DNA of 55,192 nucleotides, taken from Pseudoalteromonas sp. S2755. GTDB taxonomy: Bacteria; Pseudomonadota; Gammaproteobacteria; Enterobacterales; Alteromonadaceae. Shown piece after piece: positions 26,274-38,269 of this stretch (position 1 is the first letter of the stretch; every line of letters begins with the position of its first letter). The stretch lies in the NCBI RefSeq assembly GCF_005886535.1, contig NZ_PNDS01000039.1, forward strand, positions 1 through 55,192. Direction: 5' to 3'. The notes under the pieces are model-generated. The model ran no database searches. It was given only the letters and a program-made list of their open reading frames with translations, and was not told the origin of the DNA. The position numbers and the translations under genes were made by a program.

Positions 26274-28826
26274 CTAACGCTCCTCTTTATTTAACGCATT
26301 TTCCACTTCGCGCGTGATCTCGTCGCTCAAGCGTAGGGCTCGTAATAAGGTAAACACATTTTCTGAGTGTGTATAGTTAAAGTTTACTGGTTGTTGTTGG
26401 AGTTTGTTAATTCCTGTAATTTTAACATCTAAGTCCAACCAGCCGTCTTCACTTAAGTTTACGCCACTACTCAATTGCTCAATGGTCAACTCGTCAAGTA
26501 CACCAATCACCGTTTGTAAGCTAGGTTGCTGCTCTTTTAGCGCATTAATTGATGCATTGTTTTCAACCTTTAACAGCCCTTCACCAACATTATGGATATG
26601 ACCAGATTCAATACGCACCCCAGATGCAGACACTTGTACTGGTAACTTGCCTGAGATCAGCCCTCTCAGCTCAACGCCTGCATCATGCCCAGAGGCGGCA
26701 ATAAGATCCAAACTCAGTTTATCTAACGACACCTGAACGACCTGCGGCGTTGAGACCAAACTAACTTCATCAATCCCCACGTTACCGGCAAAAACCTGTG
26801 CGTTAATATCTTTTAGTTTTGCCACGCCAGCTTCGCTGAGCAGTTGGCCTGTTATTGCTTGAACGATAACACCAGCTCTCAACTCTTCAATATTCAGTGT
26901 GGTTGGCTTGAGTTGAATATTAGCTGAACTTATTAGGCCGGAAACATCAATCGCTGCATTTTGAATAAGCCGTTCATTAAATAACGCAGAGCCGTCTTGA
27001 ATACCCCCATCTAAGGTAAATATGCGCGTGGATAAATCCCCTTCGAGTACTGCATAGAAGTTACCATGGGTTATGTTTAAGTTCGGTAAAAGCGCGGCAA
27101 TATATGGCTGAAGTTGAGTGAGCTGCTGCGTGGGCACGTGTATTTGTGCTGGATGTTTTAAGCTTGAATATTGATGCTCAAGCAACGCCTTTACACCATC
27201 AATATTGATTACATGTGACGCCATCAATCCGCGGCTTTGCTGACCTTTGCTGTCAATGCTTACGTTTTTCAAACTAAGGTCGGCTAAGTTAACTTCTGCT
27301 ACCTTAGTATTGCCCGACAGGGTTGAAAAGATTTCACCTGTTGCGACTGAGCCTTGCCAGTGCAATGTCTGCGCTAACTCATTTAGTTTGTAATTCTGCT
27401 GTTGTATTTGTGTACTGGTTAAGGTGAGGTTGATATCAAAATCGTGTGTAGGCTCAAGCACAACTCGCCCGCTCAACGCACTCTGTTTTGCTGTTACATT
27501 CTCAACACTCAGGTTTTGCAGTGTTGAATCAAGCGTTATCGCAAAACTCATTCCTTCAGGTAAGGCTCTGTGTAGTAAATGCCCACTTTTGAGTTTTGGC
27601 ACATCTAGCTGCGCATGTATATCAAGCGTCAGAGATGGATTATCAATCACCAAATCTGATGTCGATAACTGGGTTGAGAATATGCTCGGCTGAGCCTCAA
27701 CTGTAATTAGCTCGGTTGGATCACCCAATATTTTGAAGCGGCTATTGAGCTCAAGGTTCTCAGCAATAACATCTTGCAGTGTAAGCTTTTGAAGATCACT
27801 TGTGATTTCCCCGCTCATATCAACAAAATTTGGCCGCGCACTCAGCGCTCCCGCCAGTGTATGCGCGCCCCACTTTTCATCAGTAAATTCAAGGCGAATA
27901 TCACCATTGACGAAAGGCTCAGTTAAGTCGACTGCCAACTCGTTAACTTCAAGCTGTAACGGTTTATCTTTACCTGTCACTTCAAGTAAATCTGTCGCGA
28001 TTGAATCGGCAGAAATAGTAATTTCACTCGGTAAACGGAGCTGCCAAGTGGTCGGTAACAGTTTGTTATATTCAGAAGTAAGACAATTAAGCGTTGATTT
28101 CGCTGAAATCGGCTCGGCAAGTGCTATCTTCCCCTGCTGCGAGGCTAAATCATAGCGCGCTGACACAGCACCAATATACGCAGCACTACCTTTACACTCA
28201 GCCCGTTCGAGCGCCACTAAAGTTTCAAGTTCTAGCTCTGCGTCCATAGCTAGACCATCGAATTCAAGTTTGCTAGTTCCTGAAAGGACTTGGATCTGAG
28301 GAGGTAACAAAGCACTGAGGTACTCGCCACTAAGATCAATATTTGCAGCAATACGCTCTGGCTGCAACGTAACTTCTGCAGCGATGTCACCTGAAACTAC
28401 AAATTGATTCAGCTCGGACTCCGAAATCGACACAACTAATGGCTTTGGTAATGGTTCGCCAGATATCGAGAGCTTGGCAACATGCATTTTGGGTCTGGTG
28501 ATGTCGAGTGGCAACGCAAGGCGCTGTGGTTTAGTTGCACCTGACTTTTTGGGCGGAAGAAGTTGCATGTCCGCTTTTTCAATATTGACTTGTTGAATGC
28601 TAAGTTGCACGTCATAAAGCTGAGCATAAAACGCATCTGTCTGCACACATGCTTTTGTAATATGGATACGATTGAAGCTCGACAAACGCCAGTCAAGACA
28701 ACTGATCTGAAGTTCATTAACGGGTATAAAATGTTTAATGGCCCAGAGCGACAAAGGAACTCTGGCAAGGTAAACACCCACTAAAACACTGAGTATCAAC
28801 ACTAAGCTCCAAAGCCACTTTTTCAT
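26274..28826 (-). CDS. ydbH: YdbH family AsmA-like intermembrane lipid transport protein
   Basis: This 850-aa protein has one N-terminal membrane anchor (residues 4-22) and a long periplasmic part of repeated beta-rich, low-complexity segments, as in AsmA-like bridge proteins. YdbH, with TamB and YhdP, is one of three partly redundant E. coli proteins for phospholipid flow to the outer membrane. The C terminus (LDVKITGINKLQQQPVNFNYTH) matches the YdbH end that contacts YnbE. It leads the ydbH-ynbE-ydbL operon; length is close to E. coli YdbH (879 aa). Confidence 0.9.
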   Translation of the reverse strand: MKKWLWSLVLILSVLVGVYLARVPLSLWAIKHFIPVNELQISCLDWRLSSFNRIHITKACVQTDAFYAQLYDVQLSIQQVNIEKADMQLLPPKKSGATKPQRLALPLDITRPKMHVAKLSISGEPLPKPLVVSISESELNQFVVSGDIAAEVTLQPERIAANIDLSGEYLSALLPPQIQVLSGTSKLEFDGLAMDAELELETLVALERAECKGSAAYIGAVSARYDLASQQGKIALAEPISAKSTLNCLTSEYNKLLPTTWQLRLPSEITISADSIATDLLEVTGKDKPLQLEVNELAVDLTEPFVNGDIRLEFTDEKWGAHTLAGALSARPNFVDMSGEITSDLQKLTLQDVIAENLELNSRFKILGDPTELITVEAQPSIFSTQLSTSDLVIDNPSLTLDIHAQLDVPKLKSGHLLHRALPEGMSFAITLDSTLQNLSVENVTAKQSALSGRVVLEPTHDFDINLTLTSTQIQQQNYKLNELAQTLHWQGSVATGEIFSTLSGNTKVAEVNLADLSLKNVSIDSKGQQSRGLMASHVINIDGVKALLEHQYSSLKHPAQIHVPTQQLTQLQPYIAALLPNLNITHGNFYAVLEGDLSTRIFTLDGGIQDGSALFNERLIQNAAIDVSGLISSANIQLKPTTLNIEELRAGVIVQAITGQLLSEAGVAKLKDINAQVFAGNVGIDEVSLVSTPQVVQVSLDKLSLDLIAASGHDAGVELRGLISGKLPVQVSASGVRIESGHIHNVGEGLLKVENNASINALKEQQPSLQTVIGVLDELTIEQLSSGVNLSEDGWLDLDVKITGINKLQQQPVNFNYTHSENVFTLLRALRLSDEITREVENALNKEER

Positions 28827-28893
28827 TCGTATCCCTAAAATATGATTGCTATTTCCTTTTCAGTGTACCCGATAGAAAATTATCGAGCCATGA

Positions 28894-28921
28894 ATAAAAA
28901 AGGCCACCGAAGTGACCTTTT
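28894..28921 (-). terminator. purL terminator with UUCG tetraloop
   Basis: On the minus strand AAAGGTCAC, loop TTCG, GTGGCCTTT pairs fully if one U-G is allowed, and a T-run follows. UUCG is an especially stable loop. It sits 10 nt after the purL stop. Confidence 0.9.
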
Positions 28922-28930
28922 CTAATTTCA

Positions 28931-31900
28931 TTAGCCTACTAGCTTACGCGCATTGCGGAACATACGCATCCAAGGGCTATCTTCTTGCCACTCATCAGGG
29001 TGCCAAGAGTTTGCTACAGCTCTGAATACACGCTCAGGGTGCGGCATCATCACAGTTGCACGACCATCTTTTGACGTCATGCCCGTAATACCAGCAGGAG
29101 AGCCATTCGGGTTAGCTGGGTACTGAGTGGTTGGATCACCGTAGTTATCAACAAACTTCACAGCAACTGAACCTGAATTCAGTGCAGTTTGTACCGCCGC
29201 TTCGCTTGCAAACTCAGCATGACCTTCACCATGTGATACCGCGATTGGCATGCGAGAGCCAGCCATACCATCAAAGAAAATTGACGGGCTTTGCTGTACT
29301 TCAACTAAGCTGAAACGCGCTTCAAAACGCTCTGACTTGTTGGTGACAAAACGAGGCCAGTTTTCCGTGCCAGGGATTAACTCTTTCAATGTAGAAAGCA
29401 TCTGACAGCCATTACACACACCTAAGCTGAAAGTATCTTGGCGTTGGAAGAAGCCTTGGAATTGCTCGCGTGCTGAGTCATGGAATAGGATTGATTTAGC
29501 CCAGCCTTCACCAGCACCTAAAACGTCACCGTATGAGAAGCCACCACATGCCACTAGGCCTTTGAACTGCTCCAGTGTTAAGCGGCCCTCAAGGATATCA
29601 CTCATGTGTACGTCAATTGCCGCAAAACCAGCGCGGTTAAATGCTGCTGCCATTTCAATATGTGAGTTAACACCCTGCTCACGTAAGATAGCAACTTGCG
29701 GCTTCACCCCTTTTGCAATGTAAGGCGCTGCGATATCTTCGTTTAGGTCAAAGCTTAATTTAACGTTTAGGCCCGGATCTTTGTCATCGAACTTAGCGTC
29801 AAACTCTTGCTTCGCGCAATCTGGGTTATCACGTAGTGCTTGCATCTGGTAAGTTGTCTCAGCCCAGATAGTGCGAAGCTCTGTGCGAGTATTTTCAAGT
29901 ACTGCCTGACCGCCACGAGTAAAGATAACCTTGTCTTCACTGTTTAGCGTACCGATGCGATGTGCAATATCAGCAATACCGTGCTCAGCAAATACCGCTT
30001 CAACCGCAGCGATATCGTCATTGCGAACTTGCAATACTGCGCCAAGCTCTTCATTGAATAGCACTTCTAAGTCTGTACCTTGCAGCGCATCTAATTCAAT
30101 GCTCACACCTGTGTGGCCTGCAAACGCCATTTCCGCAGCAGTGGTGAATAGGCCACCGTCAGAGCGGTCGTGGTAAGCGATAAGCTTGCCAGACTCAACT
30201 AATGCTTGTACCGCATTGTAGAAGCCTTTTAACAGCTCAGGGCTGTCAACATCAGGTGTCTTGTCGCCAAGTTGCTTGTACACTTGCGCTAAACTTGAGG
30301 CACCCAGACGGTTTTGACCAGCACCTAAGTCAAGTAGGAATAGGCTGGTTTCACCCTTATCTGTACGAAGCTCAGGCGTGACTGTTTTGCGAATATCTTC
30401 AACACGACCAAATGCAGTGATGATAAGTGATAATGGCGCAGTCACTGACTTTTCTTCGCCATTCTCATCCCACTGTGTCTTCATCGACATTGAGTCTTTA
30501 CCAACTGGGATTGTAAGGCCTAATGCAGGACATAATTCTTCACCAACCGCTTTAACCGCTTCGTAAAGACCCGCATCTTCGCCTGGGTGACCGGCAGCTG
30601 CCATCCAGTTTGCAGAAAGCTTAATGTTGTTTAGGCTGCCGATATTAGCACCAGCGATATTGGTTAACGCTTCTGCTACTGCTAGACGAGCCGATGCTCC
30701 ATAGTTAAGTAGTGCCGCTGGGGTACGCTCACCCATCGACATCGCTTCACCGTGGTAAGTATCGTAAGTTGCCGCCGTTACCGCACAGTTAGCGACTGGT
30801 ACTTGCCAAGGACCAACCATTTGGTCACGTGCAACCAAACCCGTTACGGTTCTGTCACCAATCGTGATAAGGAATGTTTTCTCAGCAATCGTTGGTAGAC
30901 GAAGTAAACGCTTAGCTGCATCTTCAAGCTCAATACCAGCTGTATCTAATGCTGTACCTACTACACGCTTTGACTCAACGTCACGATGCATTTTAGGTGG
31001 CTTGCCAAGTAATACGTCTAGTGGCAGGTCCACAGGATTATTATCAAAGTGGCTATCAGCGACTGTTAGATGACGCTCTTCTGTCGCTTCACCAATTACC
31101 GCATATTGTGCGCGCTCACGCTTACAAATTGCTTCAAAACGAGCAAAGTCTTCAGCTGCAACTGCCAATACATAACGCTCTTGCGACTCGTTACACCAGA
31201 TTTCGTGTGGTGCCATGCCTGGTTCATCGTTCGGGATGTTACGCAGCTGGAACTTACCACCACGGCCGCCGTCGTCGACAAGCTCAGGAAATGCATTTGA
31301 TAACCCCCCCGCGCCCACATCGTGAATAAACGCAATTGGGTTATCATCACCAAGCTGCCAACATTTGTCGATCACTTCCTGACAACGGCGTTCCATCTCT
31401 GGGTTTTCACGCTGAACAGAAGCAAAGTCTAAATCTTCGTTTGATTGGCCAGATGCCATTGATGAAGCAGCCCCACCGCCAAGACCGATGTTCATTGCAG
31501 GACCACCAAGTGCGATTAGCTTAGCACCTACAGGGATTGAGCCTTTTTGCACGTGATCTTCACGGATGTTACCTAAACCACCAGCGATCATGATTGGCTT
31601 GTGGTAACCACGTACTTCCGCGCCATTATGGCTTTCTACTTTTTCTTCGTAAGTACGGAAGTAACCCAATAGATTTGGACGACCAAATTCGTTGTTAAAT
31701 GCAGCGCCACCAAGTGGGCCATCAAGCATGATGTCTAATGCATTAACGATACGCCCTGGTTTACCAAAGTTAGTTTCCCAAGGTTGCTCAAAACCCGGAA
31801 TACGAAGGTTAGAAACCGTGAAGCCAACTAAACCCGCTTTTGGTTTAGAACCTCGACCGGTTGCACCTTCATCGCGGATCTCACCACCTGAACCTGTTGA

Positions 31901-32827
31901 TGCGCCAGAAAATGGGGCAATCGCCGTTGGGTGGTTGTGCGTTTCCACTTTCATCAGAATGTGGATATCTTCCTCGTGGTAAGCGTATTCGCCGTCAGTA
32001 TTTGGGAAGAAACGACCCGCTTTAGAGCCGGTCATTACCGCGGCGTTATCTTTATACGCCGAAAGTACGTTGTCGCTATTGGTTTCATAGGTGTTTTTAA
32101 TCATTTTAAACAGCGACTTAGGCTGTTCTACACCATCGATAGTCCAATCAGCGTTGAAAATTTTGTGACGACAGTGCTCAGAGTTTGCTTGAGCGAACAT
32201 AAACAGTTCGATGTCATTAGGGTTACGGCCCAGCTTTTCAAAGCTCTCTACTAAGTAGTCGATTTCGTCATCGGCAAGTGCAAAGCCCTGCTCAACGTTC
32301 GCAACCGCAAGTGCTTCACGGCCGCCGCCAAGAATATCCACTGAAGACATTGGACGAGGCGCTTCCGTGCGGAATAATTTAGCTGCATCATCAAGCTCTG
32401 CATGCACAGATTCGGTCATGCGGTCATGAAGTAACTGTGCAACTTCGTCGAACTGAGCTTGTGTTAGTTCACCCTCAACATAATAAGCAATACCACGCTC
32501 AACACGGTGTACTTGCGTAAGACCACAGTTGTTTGCAATATCTGTCGCTTTAGAAGCCCAAGGAGAGATAGTTCCGATCCTTGGTGTTACCAAGATCAGT
32601 TTGCCCTCTGGCGTGTGCTCCGTAATAGTCGGTCCGTACTTTAACAGGCTGTTGAGCTTAGTTAACTCAGCCTCTGAAAGCTCAGCCGTTAGATCAGCAA
32701 AATGCATGAACTCGGCATAAACATTGGTAACAGGTAATTGAGCTGCAGCGCAGGTTTTAAGGATCTTTTGGACTTTGAAATCTGAAAGTGCAGGTGCACC
32801 ACGTAGGATTAACATAGGTATTTTCAT
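28931..32827 (-). CDS. purL: Phosphoribosylformylglycinamidine synthase PurL (large type)
   Basis: This 1298-aa single-chain enzyme matches E. coli PurL (1295 aa) and makes FGAM from FGAR, glutamine and ATP, the fourth step of purine synthesis. In order it has an N-terminal domain, a linker, tandem AIR-synthase-like ATP domains (about 220-980; [19 protein letters not shown]) and a class I glutamine amidotransferase (about 1040-1298). The amidotransferase holds catalytic Cys in [10 protein letters not shown] and His/Glu in MPHPERVFR. The start is ATG 32827 or the ATG four codons on; neither has a strong ribosome-binding site. It is monocistronic. Confidence 0.98.
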   Translation of the reverse strand: MKIPMLILRGAPALSDFKVQKILKTCAAAQLPVTNVYAEFMHFADLTAELSEAELTKLNSLLKYGPTITEHTPEGKLILVTPRIGTISPWASKATDIANNCGLTQVHRVERGIAYYVEGELTQAQFDEVAQLLHDRMTESVHAELDDAAKLFRTEAPRPMSSVDILGGGREALAVANVEQGFALADDEIDYLVESFEKLGRNPNDIELFMFAQANSEHCRHKIFNADWTIDGVEQPKSLFKMIKNTYETNSDNVLSAYKDNAAVMTGSKAGRFFPNTDGEYAYHEEDIHILMKVETHNHPTAIAPFSGASTGSGGEIRDEGATGRGSKPKAGLVGFTVSNLRIPGFEQPWETNFGKPGRIVNALDIMLDGPLGGAAFNNEFGRPNLLGYFRTYEEKVESHNGAEVRGYHKPIMIAGGLGNIREDHVQKGSIPVGAKLIALGGPAMNIGLGGGAASSMASGQSNEDLDFASVQRENPEMERRCQEVIDKCWQLGDDNPIAFIHDVGAGGLSNAFPELVDDGGRGGKFQLRNIPNDEPGMAPHEIWCNESQERYVLAVAAEDFARFEAICKRERAQYAVIGEATEERHLTVADSHFDNNPVDLPLDVLLGKPPKMHRDVESKRVVGTALDTAGIELEDAAKRLLRLPTIAEKTFLITIGDRTVTGLVARDQMVGPWQVPVANCAVTAATYDTYHGEAMSMGERTPAALLNYGASARLAVAEALTNIAGANIGSLNNIKLSANWMAAAGHPGEDAGLYEAVKAVGEELCPALGLTIPVGKDSMSMKTQWDENGEEKSVTAPLSLIITAFGRVEDIRKTVTPELRTDKGETSLFLLDLGAGQNRLGASSLAQVYKQLGDKTPDVDSPELLKGFYNAVQALVESGKLIAYHDRSDGGLFTTAAEMAFAGHTGVSIELDALQGTDLEVLFNEELGAVLQVRNDDIAAVEAVFAEHGIADIAHRIGTLNSEDKVIFTRGGQAVLENTRTELRTIWAETTYQMQALRDNPDCAKQEFDAKFDDKDPGLNVKLSFDLNEDIAAPYIAKGVKPQVAILREQGVNSHIEMAAAFNRAGFAAIDVHMSDILEGRLTLEQFKGLVACGGFSYGDVLGAGEGWAKSILFHDSAREQFQGFFQRQDTFSLGVCNGCQMLSTLKELIPGTENWPRFVTNKSERFEARFSLVEVQQSPSIFFDGMAGSRMPIAVSHGEGHAEFASEAAVQTALNSGSVAVKFVDNYGDPTTQYPANPNGSPAGITGMTSKDGRATVMMPHPERVFRAVANSWHPDEWQEDSPWMRMFRNARKLVG

Positions 32828-32863
32828 CCGGGGTTAAGGATTGAACGATATCTTTGGGCGCTC

Positions 32864-32892
32864 ATTATAGTGGAAATAGCGCGCGGAATTAA
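32864..32892 (-). promoter_or_regulatory. Putative purL promoter
   Basis: On the minus strand a perfect TATAAT (32864-32869) lies 37 nt upstream of purL. A weak -35, TTAATT (32887-32892), stands at 17-nt spacing. I looked for a PurR box here and saw none. Confidence 0.5.
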
Positions 32893-33016
32893 CACTAATT
32901 TGTCAAAACTAGAAAATATCATGCAAATCTATCATAACCTTAAGTTAATTCGGCTTTTGCAATTATGATTTTGCTGCGGTAAGTTGAGATTTCAAGCGCA
33001 AAAGAGAACCTAGGTC

Positions 33017-34447
33017 ATGTTTAAATACGTCTTTATGTGCTTTGTTGTCATCTGTTTAGTTGGGTGCGACAAAGCCCCTCTTAATCAGTTGCAACATGTA
33101 AAACAAAATAAGGTATTACGTGTTGGCACGCTTGCGGGCCCGGGAAACTACTACCAAGGTACTACTGGAGAACAAGGGTTTGAATATGAACTGGCGAGTG
33201 AATTTGCCAATGAGCTTGGTGTTGAATTACACATCGTTCCTTACTTTAATCTAGATGAGTTATTTGCACGGCTAGATGCCGGAGACCTAGATATCGTTGC
33301 CTCCGCGGTGAGCTTTCACCCATCAAGAACAGCAAAATATCGTTTTGGCCCAACGTATAGAATGATCAGTCAAAAGCTCGTGTACAAACAAGGCAGAGAG
33401 TGGCCAAGAGACTTTGATGATATTAAAGCGCCAATTACTGTACTTGCGCACAGCAACCATGTTATCGCGCTTGAAGAAGCTAAAACAAGCCACCCTCATT
33501 TGAGCTGGGAGGTTGTCTCAGATAAAGGTGAGGAAGAGCTGCTTCAGGCTATCATTGATGGAGAGATTGACTATACCATTACAGACTCACATTCACTGGC
33601 CCTATTTAGGCGCTATCACCCGACCGTCAGTATTGCGTTTTCAGTTACAAAAGATGAACATGTGGCGTGGATGATGCGTAACGAAAAAGACGATTCGTTA
33701 TATGCGTTGCTACCTGCATTTTTCGCGCGAGTACAACAAAACAACTTTCTGGCCACGCTTGAAGAGAAGTATTTTGGTCATATCGAAGAGTTTAATTATG
33801 TAAACACCTTAGCCTTTGTCGAAGCTGTACATAGTACCCTACCAACCTATCTCAAGTGGTTTAAAAGTTATTCGAAACAGCACAATATCGATTGGCGTCT
33901 ACTTGCTGCGGTCAGCTATCAAGAATCGATGTGGGATCCCAGAGCTAAGTCTCCTACAGGGGTCCGCGGTATCATGATGTTAACGCAACCCACAGCTAAA
34001 AGAGTTGGCGTGACAAATCGTCTCAATGCCCAGCAAAATATTGAAGGTGGCGCCAAATACCTACGTATTTTATTTGACCGTATGCCTGAAGAAATACAGC
34101 AGCCCGATAGTACTTGGCTTGCCCTTGCTTCTTACAATGTGGGCTGGGGTCATGTGCGAGATGCGCGTAGCATTACTGCAGATCAAGGAGGCGATCCGAA
34201 TAACTGGGCTGACGTTAAAAAACGACTACCACTACTTACTAAAAAGCGCTACTATCGAAATACAAGATATGGATATGCTCGTGGTGATGTCGCGGTAACA
34301 TATGTAGATAATATCCGCCGCTATTATGATGCACTCGTGTGGTTGGAAGATAACGGTGCACTCCTACCTGACAGCAGTAAAGCCTCTTCGCAAACGACTC
34401 CTGTTGATAATCCAGACAAAGTCAGAGAAGTCGAAAAGCAACAGTAA
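33017..34447 (+). CDS. mltF: Membrane-bound lytic murein transglycosylase F
   Basis: The 476-aa protein has a lipoprotein signal (LVGC, Cys 17). A periplasmic solute-binding-like regulatory domain (about 33-255) starts VLRVGTLAGPGNYY. A C-terminal SLT domain (about 285-430) has catalytic Glu303 in SYQESMWDP and the GVRGIMMLT and ASYNVGWGH motifs. It cleaves peptidoglycan to 1,6-anhydro products at the outer membrane; in MltF homologues the binding domain is allosterically controlled by cell-wall peptides. It is divergent from purL, the same arrangement as in E. coli. Confidence 0.95.
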   Translation: MFKYVFMCFVVICLVGCDKAPLNQLQHVKQNKVLRVGTLAGPGNYYQGTTGEQGFEYELASEFANELGVELHIVPYFNLDELFARLDAGDLDIVASAVSFHPSRTAKYRFGPTYRMISQKLVYKQGREWPRDFDDIKAPITVLAHSNHVIALEEAKTSHPHLSWEVVSDKGEEELLQAIIDGEIDYTITDSHSLALFRRYHPTVSIAFSVTKDEHVAWMMRNEKDDSLYALLPAFFARVQQNNFLATLEEKYFGHIEEFNYVNTLAFVEAVHSTLPTYLKWFKSYSKQHNIDWRLLAAVSYQESMWDPRAKSPTGVRGIMMLTQPTAKRVGVTNRLNAQQNIEGGAKYLRILFDRMPEEIQQPDSTWLALASYNVGWGHVRDARSITADQGGDPNNWADVKKRLPLLTKKRYYRNTRYGYARGDVAVTYVDNIRRYYDALVWLEDNGALLPDSSKASSQTTPVDNPDKVREVEKQQ

Positions 34448-34574
34448 TTAATATTTACTAAACTGGCTTGATAAATGCTTCAAAAGGTCATAAATCTGTC
34501 ACAAGCATAGCGTATTTATACTAAATTTATATCTGGGGAGTTTCCCCAACTAATCTCTCACATTCGGAGGTTCT

Positions 34575-35335
<761 letters not shown>

Positions 35336-35461
35336 TCATAGTCACCAATACAGCTGCTTTTATAAGCAAACTCAGGATGTTACCAACATCTTTTTAATAT
35401 TTTGCGGACATTATTGATAATTTTCGCAATTTTGCCGTGGCTCACAGGGTTGGATTTACGC

Positions 35462-35467
35462 TATAAT
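35462..35467 (+). promoter_or_regulatory. Putative -10 element of gsk
   Basis: A perfect TATAAT lies 46 nt upstream of the gsk ATG. No convincing -35 hexamer stands at normal spacing, so the promoter assignment rests on the -10 only. Confidence 0.4.
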
Positions 35468-35513
35468 TCGCCGCTTTTTTTATTTCGTAAGCTCAAAAAC
35501 ACACGGGTAGAAT

Positions 35514-36818
35514 ATGAAATTTCCGGGACGCCGTAGGCATAAACACTATTTTCCGGTGGAAGATAAAGATCCGCTTATTAACCAGTTACACGCTGATGAT
35601 CGGCTAAAAAGGAGCTATATCTGTGGTATAGATCAAATCGTCGTTGATATCGAAGCGAAAGTGGATCAAGCTTTTCTTGATGAATTCCACTTACAGCGTG
35701 GTATGTCACAAGTGATAGACAATGATGTCACCAACGCCCTTTATGATAGGCTAAAACGTGATGACATGATCGACTATGAATTTGCCGGCGGTACCATAGG
35801 TAACACCATGCACAACTATTCGGTGCTAGCAGATGACCGCTCAGTCCTACTTGGGGTGATGAGTGAAAACATAAAGATTGGCAGCTACGCCTATAAATTT
35901 TTATGTAACACCTCAAGCCGAGTGGATCTGGACTACTTGCAGCCAGTTGATGGTCCCATTGGTCGTTGCTTTACACTTATTGATGATAGTGGTGAGCGTA
36001 CTTTTGCTATCAGCGCAGGATTAATGAACCACCTACGTCCTGAGTCTATTTGCCAAACGCTTATCGAAGAATCCTCGGCATTAGTGATCAGCGCTTACTT
36101 GATGCGTACGAGTGGCGATGAAACCATGACACAAGCGACGATGCAGGCGGTTGAGTATGCCAATAATGCTGGCATACCCGTAGTATTAACACTTGGCACT
36201 AAGTTCTTAATTGAACAAGACCCAAAATGGTGGGCTGACTTCGTTGCTAAACATGTTGATATCCTTGCGATGAACGAAGAAGAAGGGGAAGCGATAACAG
36301 GCTTTAGCGATCCACTTCTCGCCGCGGATAAAGCATTGGACTGGGTTGACATGGTCATTTGTACTGCGGGCCCTAAGGGGCTATTTATGGCGGGTTATGT
36401 TGATGACTGCTGCAAGCGTGTGACTGAATACCCATTACTGCCTGGCGCTATTCCTGAATTTAATCGCTACGAATTCTCACGCGCAATGAAAAAAGCCCAA
36501 TGTGAGAACCCTATCAGAGCATACAGCCATACCGCTCCTTATATGGGTGGACCAGACATCATCAAGAATACTAATGGTGCCGGTGACTGCGCTCTTGCCG
36601 CTGTTCTGCATGATATTTGTGCCAATGAATACCATAAGCTGAATGTACCAAACTCAGCAAAACATGAACAAAGTGCAATTACTTATTCATCGCTGGCACA
36701 GATAAGTAAATATGCAAACCGTGCAAGCTATGAGGTGCTCGTTCAGCATTCACCAAGGCTATCTAGAGGCCTACCTGAGCGTGAAGACTCACTAGAGCAA
36801 TCATACTGGGAACAATAA
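35514..36818 (+). CDS. gsk: Inosine/guanosine kinase
   Basis: This 434-aa PfkB/ribokinase-family enzyme matches the length of E. coli Gsk exactly and phosphorylates inosine and guanosine for purine salvage. The N terminus MKFPGRRRHKHYFPV is characteristic. The C-terminal catalytic motif NTNGAGDCALAA is intact, near residue 360. It is monocistronic, with its own terminator. Purine synthesis (purL) and salvage (gsk) lie within 3 kb but on opposite strands. Confidence 0.96.
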   Translation: MKFPGRRRHKHYFPVEDKDPLINQLHADDRLKRSYICGIDQIVVDIEAKVDQAFLDEFHLQRGMSQVIDNDVTNALYDRLKRDDMIDYEFAGGTIGNTMHNYSVLADDRSVLLGVMSENIKIGSYAYKFLCNTSSRVDLDYLQPVDGPIGRCFTLIDDSGERTFAISAGLMNHLRPESICQTLIEESSALVISAYLMRTSGDETMTQATMQAVEYANNAGIPVVLTLGTKFLIEQDPKWWADFVAKHVDILAMNEEEGEAITGFSDPLLAADKALDWVDMVICTAGPKGLFMAGYVDDCCKRVTEYPLLPGAIPEFNRYEFSRAMKKAQCENPIRAYSHTAPYMGGPDIIKNTNGAGDCALAAVLHDICANEYHKLNVPNSAKHEQSAITYSSLAQISKYANRASYEVLVQHSPRLSRGLPEREDSLEQSYWEQ

Positions 36819-36844
36819 CGCTCCTTAGACCGTTTAAGATTGGT

Positions 36845-36872
36845 AAAAATAGCGACTACAGTCGCTATTTTT
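36845..36872. terminator. Bidirectional intrinsic terminator between gsk and glsB
   Basis: AAAAATAGCGAC, loop TACA, GTCGCTATTTTT: a 12-bp perfect stem with tracts on both sides between convergent genes. Confidence 0.92.
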
Positions 36873-36908
36873 ATGTTCTATAACTTGGCTGGTATAAATA
36901 CCTTGGCT

Positions 36909-37826
36909 TTAAAAAATAGCAGTACCAAGTTCGTTGGATAGATACTCTAATGCTGCAATCCCAGCCAAAGAATTACCAACTTTATCAAGTCCAGGTGACC
37001 ATACCGAAATTGTAAAACGGTTAGGTACGATAGCGATTATTGCTCCTCCGACACCCGACTTACCAGGCATCCCTACTCGATAACCAAAGTCACCTGCGGC
37101 ATCGTAAAGACCACTCGTAAATAACAGCGAGTTCATTTGCTTGGTTTGTTTTTTGGTAAGTATCCGCTGTTTTGATAAGTTGCAATATCCCTGACTAGAC
37201 AGGTACGAAAATGACTTCGCCAACTCAGTGGTATTCATTTCAATTGCGCAAAAGTTGAAATATGACCACAACACGTCCTCAACTTCATTATTAAAATTAC
37301 CAAATGACTTCATCAAATAAGCCATCGCCGCATTTCTATACCTGTGATCATACTCAGACTGCGCCACAACCTTATTAATACACAGCTTGTCGTTACCAGA
37401 CATCGCTCTATAGCTTTCTAGCATGGTATGAATTGGAGCGGATAAACGAGAGTAAAGTGCATCACAAGTTACAATAGCACCTGCATTTATAAAAGGGTTT
37501 CTTGGGATACCATTTTCGAACTCAAGCTGAGTTAACGAGTTAAAAGCAGTACCCGAAGGCTCCTTCCCTACCCGACTCCAAAGCTCGTCGCCATAGCGCT
37601 GTAACGCCAACGTCAATGTCATTACTTTAGATACTGATTGGATCGTAAATCTAGCTTCAGTATTTCCGGCACTATAAGTTTCGCCATCTACCGTATGCAG
37701 TGAAACAGAAAATTGTTCTAATGGCTGCTCAGCTAAAGCGGGAATATAGTTAGCAACTTTGCCTTGGCGTAACAACGGTTGAACTCGCTGCGCAGCCTGT
37801 TCTAAAATTTCTTGGTAATTTGGCAT
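36909..37826 (-). CDS. glsB: Glutaminase (GlsA/GlsB family)
   Basis: This 305-aa serine-dependent beta-lactamase-like enzyme hydrolyses glutamine to glutamate and ammonia. The catalytic Ser-x-x-Lys is visible in FTIQSVSKVMTLTLAL near residue 66. NPFINAGAIVTC and GKSGVGGAIIAIVP are conserved substrate-site segments. Length equals E. coli YneH/GlsB (308 aa). No operon partner is evident; the hpf terminator lies upstream. Confidence 0.95.
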   Translation of the reverse strand: MPNYQEILEQAAQRVQPLLRQGKVANYIPALAEQPLEQFSVSLHTVDGETYSAGNTEARFTIQSVSKVMTLTLALQRYGDELWSRVGKEPSGTAFNSLTQLEFENGIPRNPFINAGAIVTCDALYSRLSAPIHTMLESYRAMSGNDKLCINKVVAQSEYDHRYRNAAMAYLMKSFGNFNNEVEDVLWSYFNFCAIEMNTTELAKSFSYLSSQGYCNLSKQRILTKKQTKQMNSLLFTSGLYDAAGDFGYRVGMPGKSGVGGAIIAIVPNRFTISVWSPGLDKVGNSLAGIAALEYLSNELGTAIF

Positions 37827-37869
37827 ATGCTCGTAATTAAGACTAGCTAGGATGATTGAGGAAGTGTAT

Positions 37870-37891
37870 CAAAAAAGGCCCCGTAGGGCCT
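37870..37891 (-). terminator. hpf terminator
   Basis: On the minus strand AGGCCC, loop TACG, GGGCCT is followed by TTTTT, 22 nt after the hpf stop. Confidence 0.88.
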
Positions 37892-37912
37892 GATGTTTAT
37901 CTGAAACTAAGA

Positions 37913-38269
37913 TTATTTCAGCTCCATTTCTTGAATAATCTCATGCGCAATAGGTGGCGTTGTACTCACCGGCTTCTGATGTTTATTGGCTTTTAACTGG
38001 CCTTTTCGGTGCTTCAAAGCTGCATCGAGCTTTTTAGACGCTTTAGCAATAGCGGGATACATCACTTCGTCTTCACCTTTTACCGATATTCGGCTACCTG
38101 CGTAGTTCGTACTTATCTCCGTGTAAAATTGTTTGTGTTCTTTGCTGACGATGATGTCTAGGGATAACAACGACGGGAAATGGTTAGCGATCTTGGCAAA
38201 CTTTTCATGAACGTGGTTTTTAACAGCATCGGTTACATCTACGTGATGGCCAGATAAATTAATCTTCAT
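37913..38269 (-). CDS. hpf: Ribosome hibernation-promoting factor (HPF/YfiA family)
   Basis: This 118-aa protein begins MKINLSGHHVDVTDAVKNHV and has the basic, Lys-rich second helix (KASKKLDAALKHRKGQLKANKH) that binds the 30S decoding site to inactivate ribosomes in stationary phase. The acidic tail after about residue 100 makes it closer in length to YfiA (113 aa) than to short HPF (95 aa). ATG 38269 has AAGGA at correct spacing; an upstream extension lacks one. It is monocistronic. Confidence 0.92.
   Translation of the reverse strand: MKINLSGHHVDVTDAVKNHVHEKFAKIANHFPSLLSLDIIVSKEHKQFYTEISTNYAGSRISVKGEDEVMYPAIAKASKKLDAALKHRKGQLKANKHQKPVSTTPPIAHEIIQEMELK

Noticed and set aside
27802..28155. 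117-codon frame opposite ydbH
   Set aside because: It has no ribosome-binding site or family match and lies inside ydbH.
31931..32254. 107-codon frame opposite purL
   Set aside because: Antisense shadow of a conserved enzyme.
32828..33016. PurR operator between purL and mltF
   Set aside because: No sequence close to the PurR palindrome; only ordinary AT-rich promoter sequence.
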